From contig PWEK01000028.1 in assembly GCA_003553445.1 (NCBI GenBank), forward strand, positions 1 through 32,940: a stretch of DNA of 32,940 bases. The letters are read 5' to 3'. This document shows positions 32,915-32,940 of this stretch, piece by piece. The stretch is from Elusimicrobiota bacterium (lineage in GTDB: Bacteria; CG03; SLGR01). The first letter of the stretch is position 1. Each line of letters opens with the position of its first letter. A program made the translations under genes and the position numbers. The notes below the pieces were generated by a model. It did not search any database. It saw only the letters and a program-made list of their open reading frames with translations, and had not been told where the DNA came from.

Positions 32915-32940
32915 TGCTGTTTTTACAAACTTCAAATTAC

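Overview
This window is AT-rich, densely packed chromosomal DNA from a diderm (Gram-negative-type) bacterium. The evidence is an Omp85-family outer-membrane assembly protein followed by a TamB-like protein, a lipoprotein with a lipobox, and two Tat signal peptides. No rRNA or taxon-diagnostic marker is present. The mix of an AmmeMemoRadiSam radical SAM enzyme, a GH57 enzyme, a small 2[4Fe-4S] ferredoxin, a TMTC-like TPR glycosyltransferase and an S74-chaperoned exported fibre resembles anaerobic uncultured lineages (Omnitrophota or Elusimicrobiota-like). That placement is an inference only.

Layout. (1) 14-4673: AMMECR1-domain protein and a small lipoprotein on +, facing a - strand set of a membrane aminopropyltransferase-like protein, a ferredoxin and a GH57 protein. 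(2) 4958-11026: a tightly coupled + strand superoperon of hflX, pgsA, der, plsY, gpsA, an HU/IHF-like gene, a MerR-like gene, tRNA-Gly(CCC), tRNA-Pro(GGG), greA and tRNA-Pro(CGG). (3) 11121-16320: macrodomain protein, a second membrane aminopropyltransferase-like protein with intact SAM motifs, and a Tat-targeted AmmeMemoRadiSam radical SAM enzyme, meeting a second Tat-targeted radical SAM protein head-on. (4) 16513-18246: an exported fibre-like protein ending in an S74 autoproteolytic chaperone, then the relic of an IS256-family transposase. (5) 18832-22622: two PTS enzyme I paralogues tail to tail, one carrying an N-terminal GGDEF-like domain that has lost its signature. (6) 22775-28621: an RRM RNA-binding protein with a leader hairpin and strong terminator, then the Omp85 and TamB genes. 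(7) 28618-32940: a transglutaminase-like protein, a TMTC-like glycosyltransferase, and a decayed endonuclease V gene.

How the genes fit together. pgsA, plsY and gpsA are three phospholipid-synthesis steps co-transcribed with two ribosome-associated GTPases, nucleoid and transcription factors and tRNAs, which looks like a growth-linked operon. The most unusual theme is the AmmeMemoRadiSam-related material. One membrane spermidine-synthase-like protein with intact SAM motifs sits directly upstream of the Tat radical SAM enzyme. A shorter paralogue that has lost its SAM-binding residues lies next to the AMMECR1 protein about 9 kb away. This suggests a membrane or periplasm-associated radical SAM system of unknown chemistry. 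A second oddity is architectural: all four functional tail-to-tail gene junctions either share their stop codons or are 2 bp apart, with no room for a conventional terminator.
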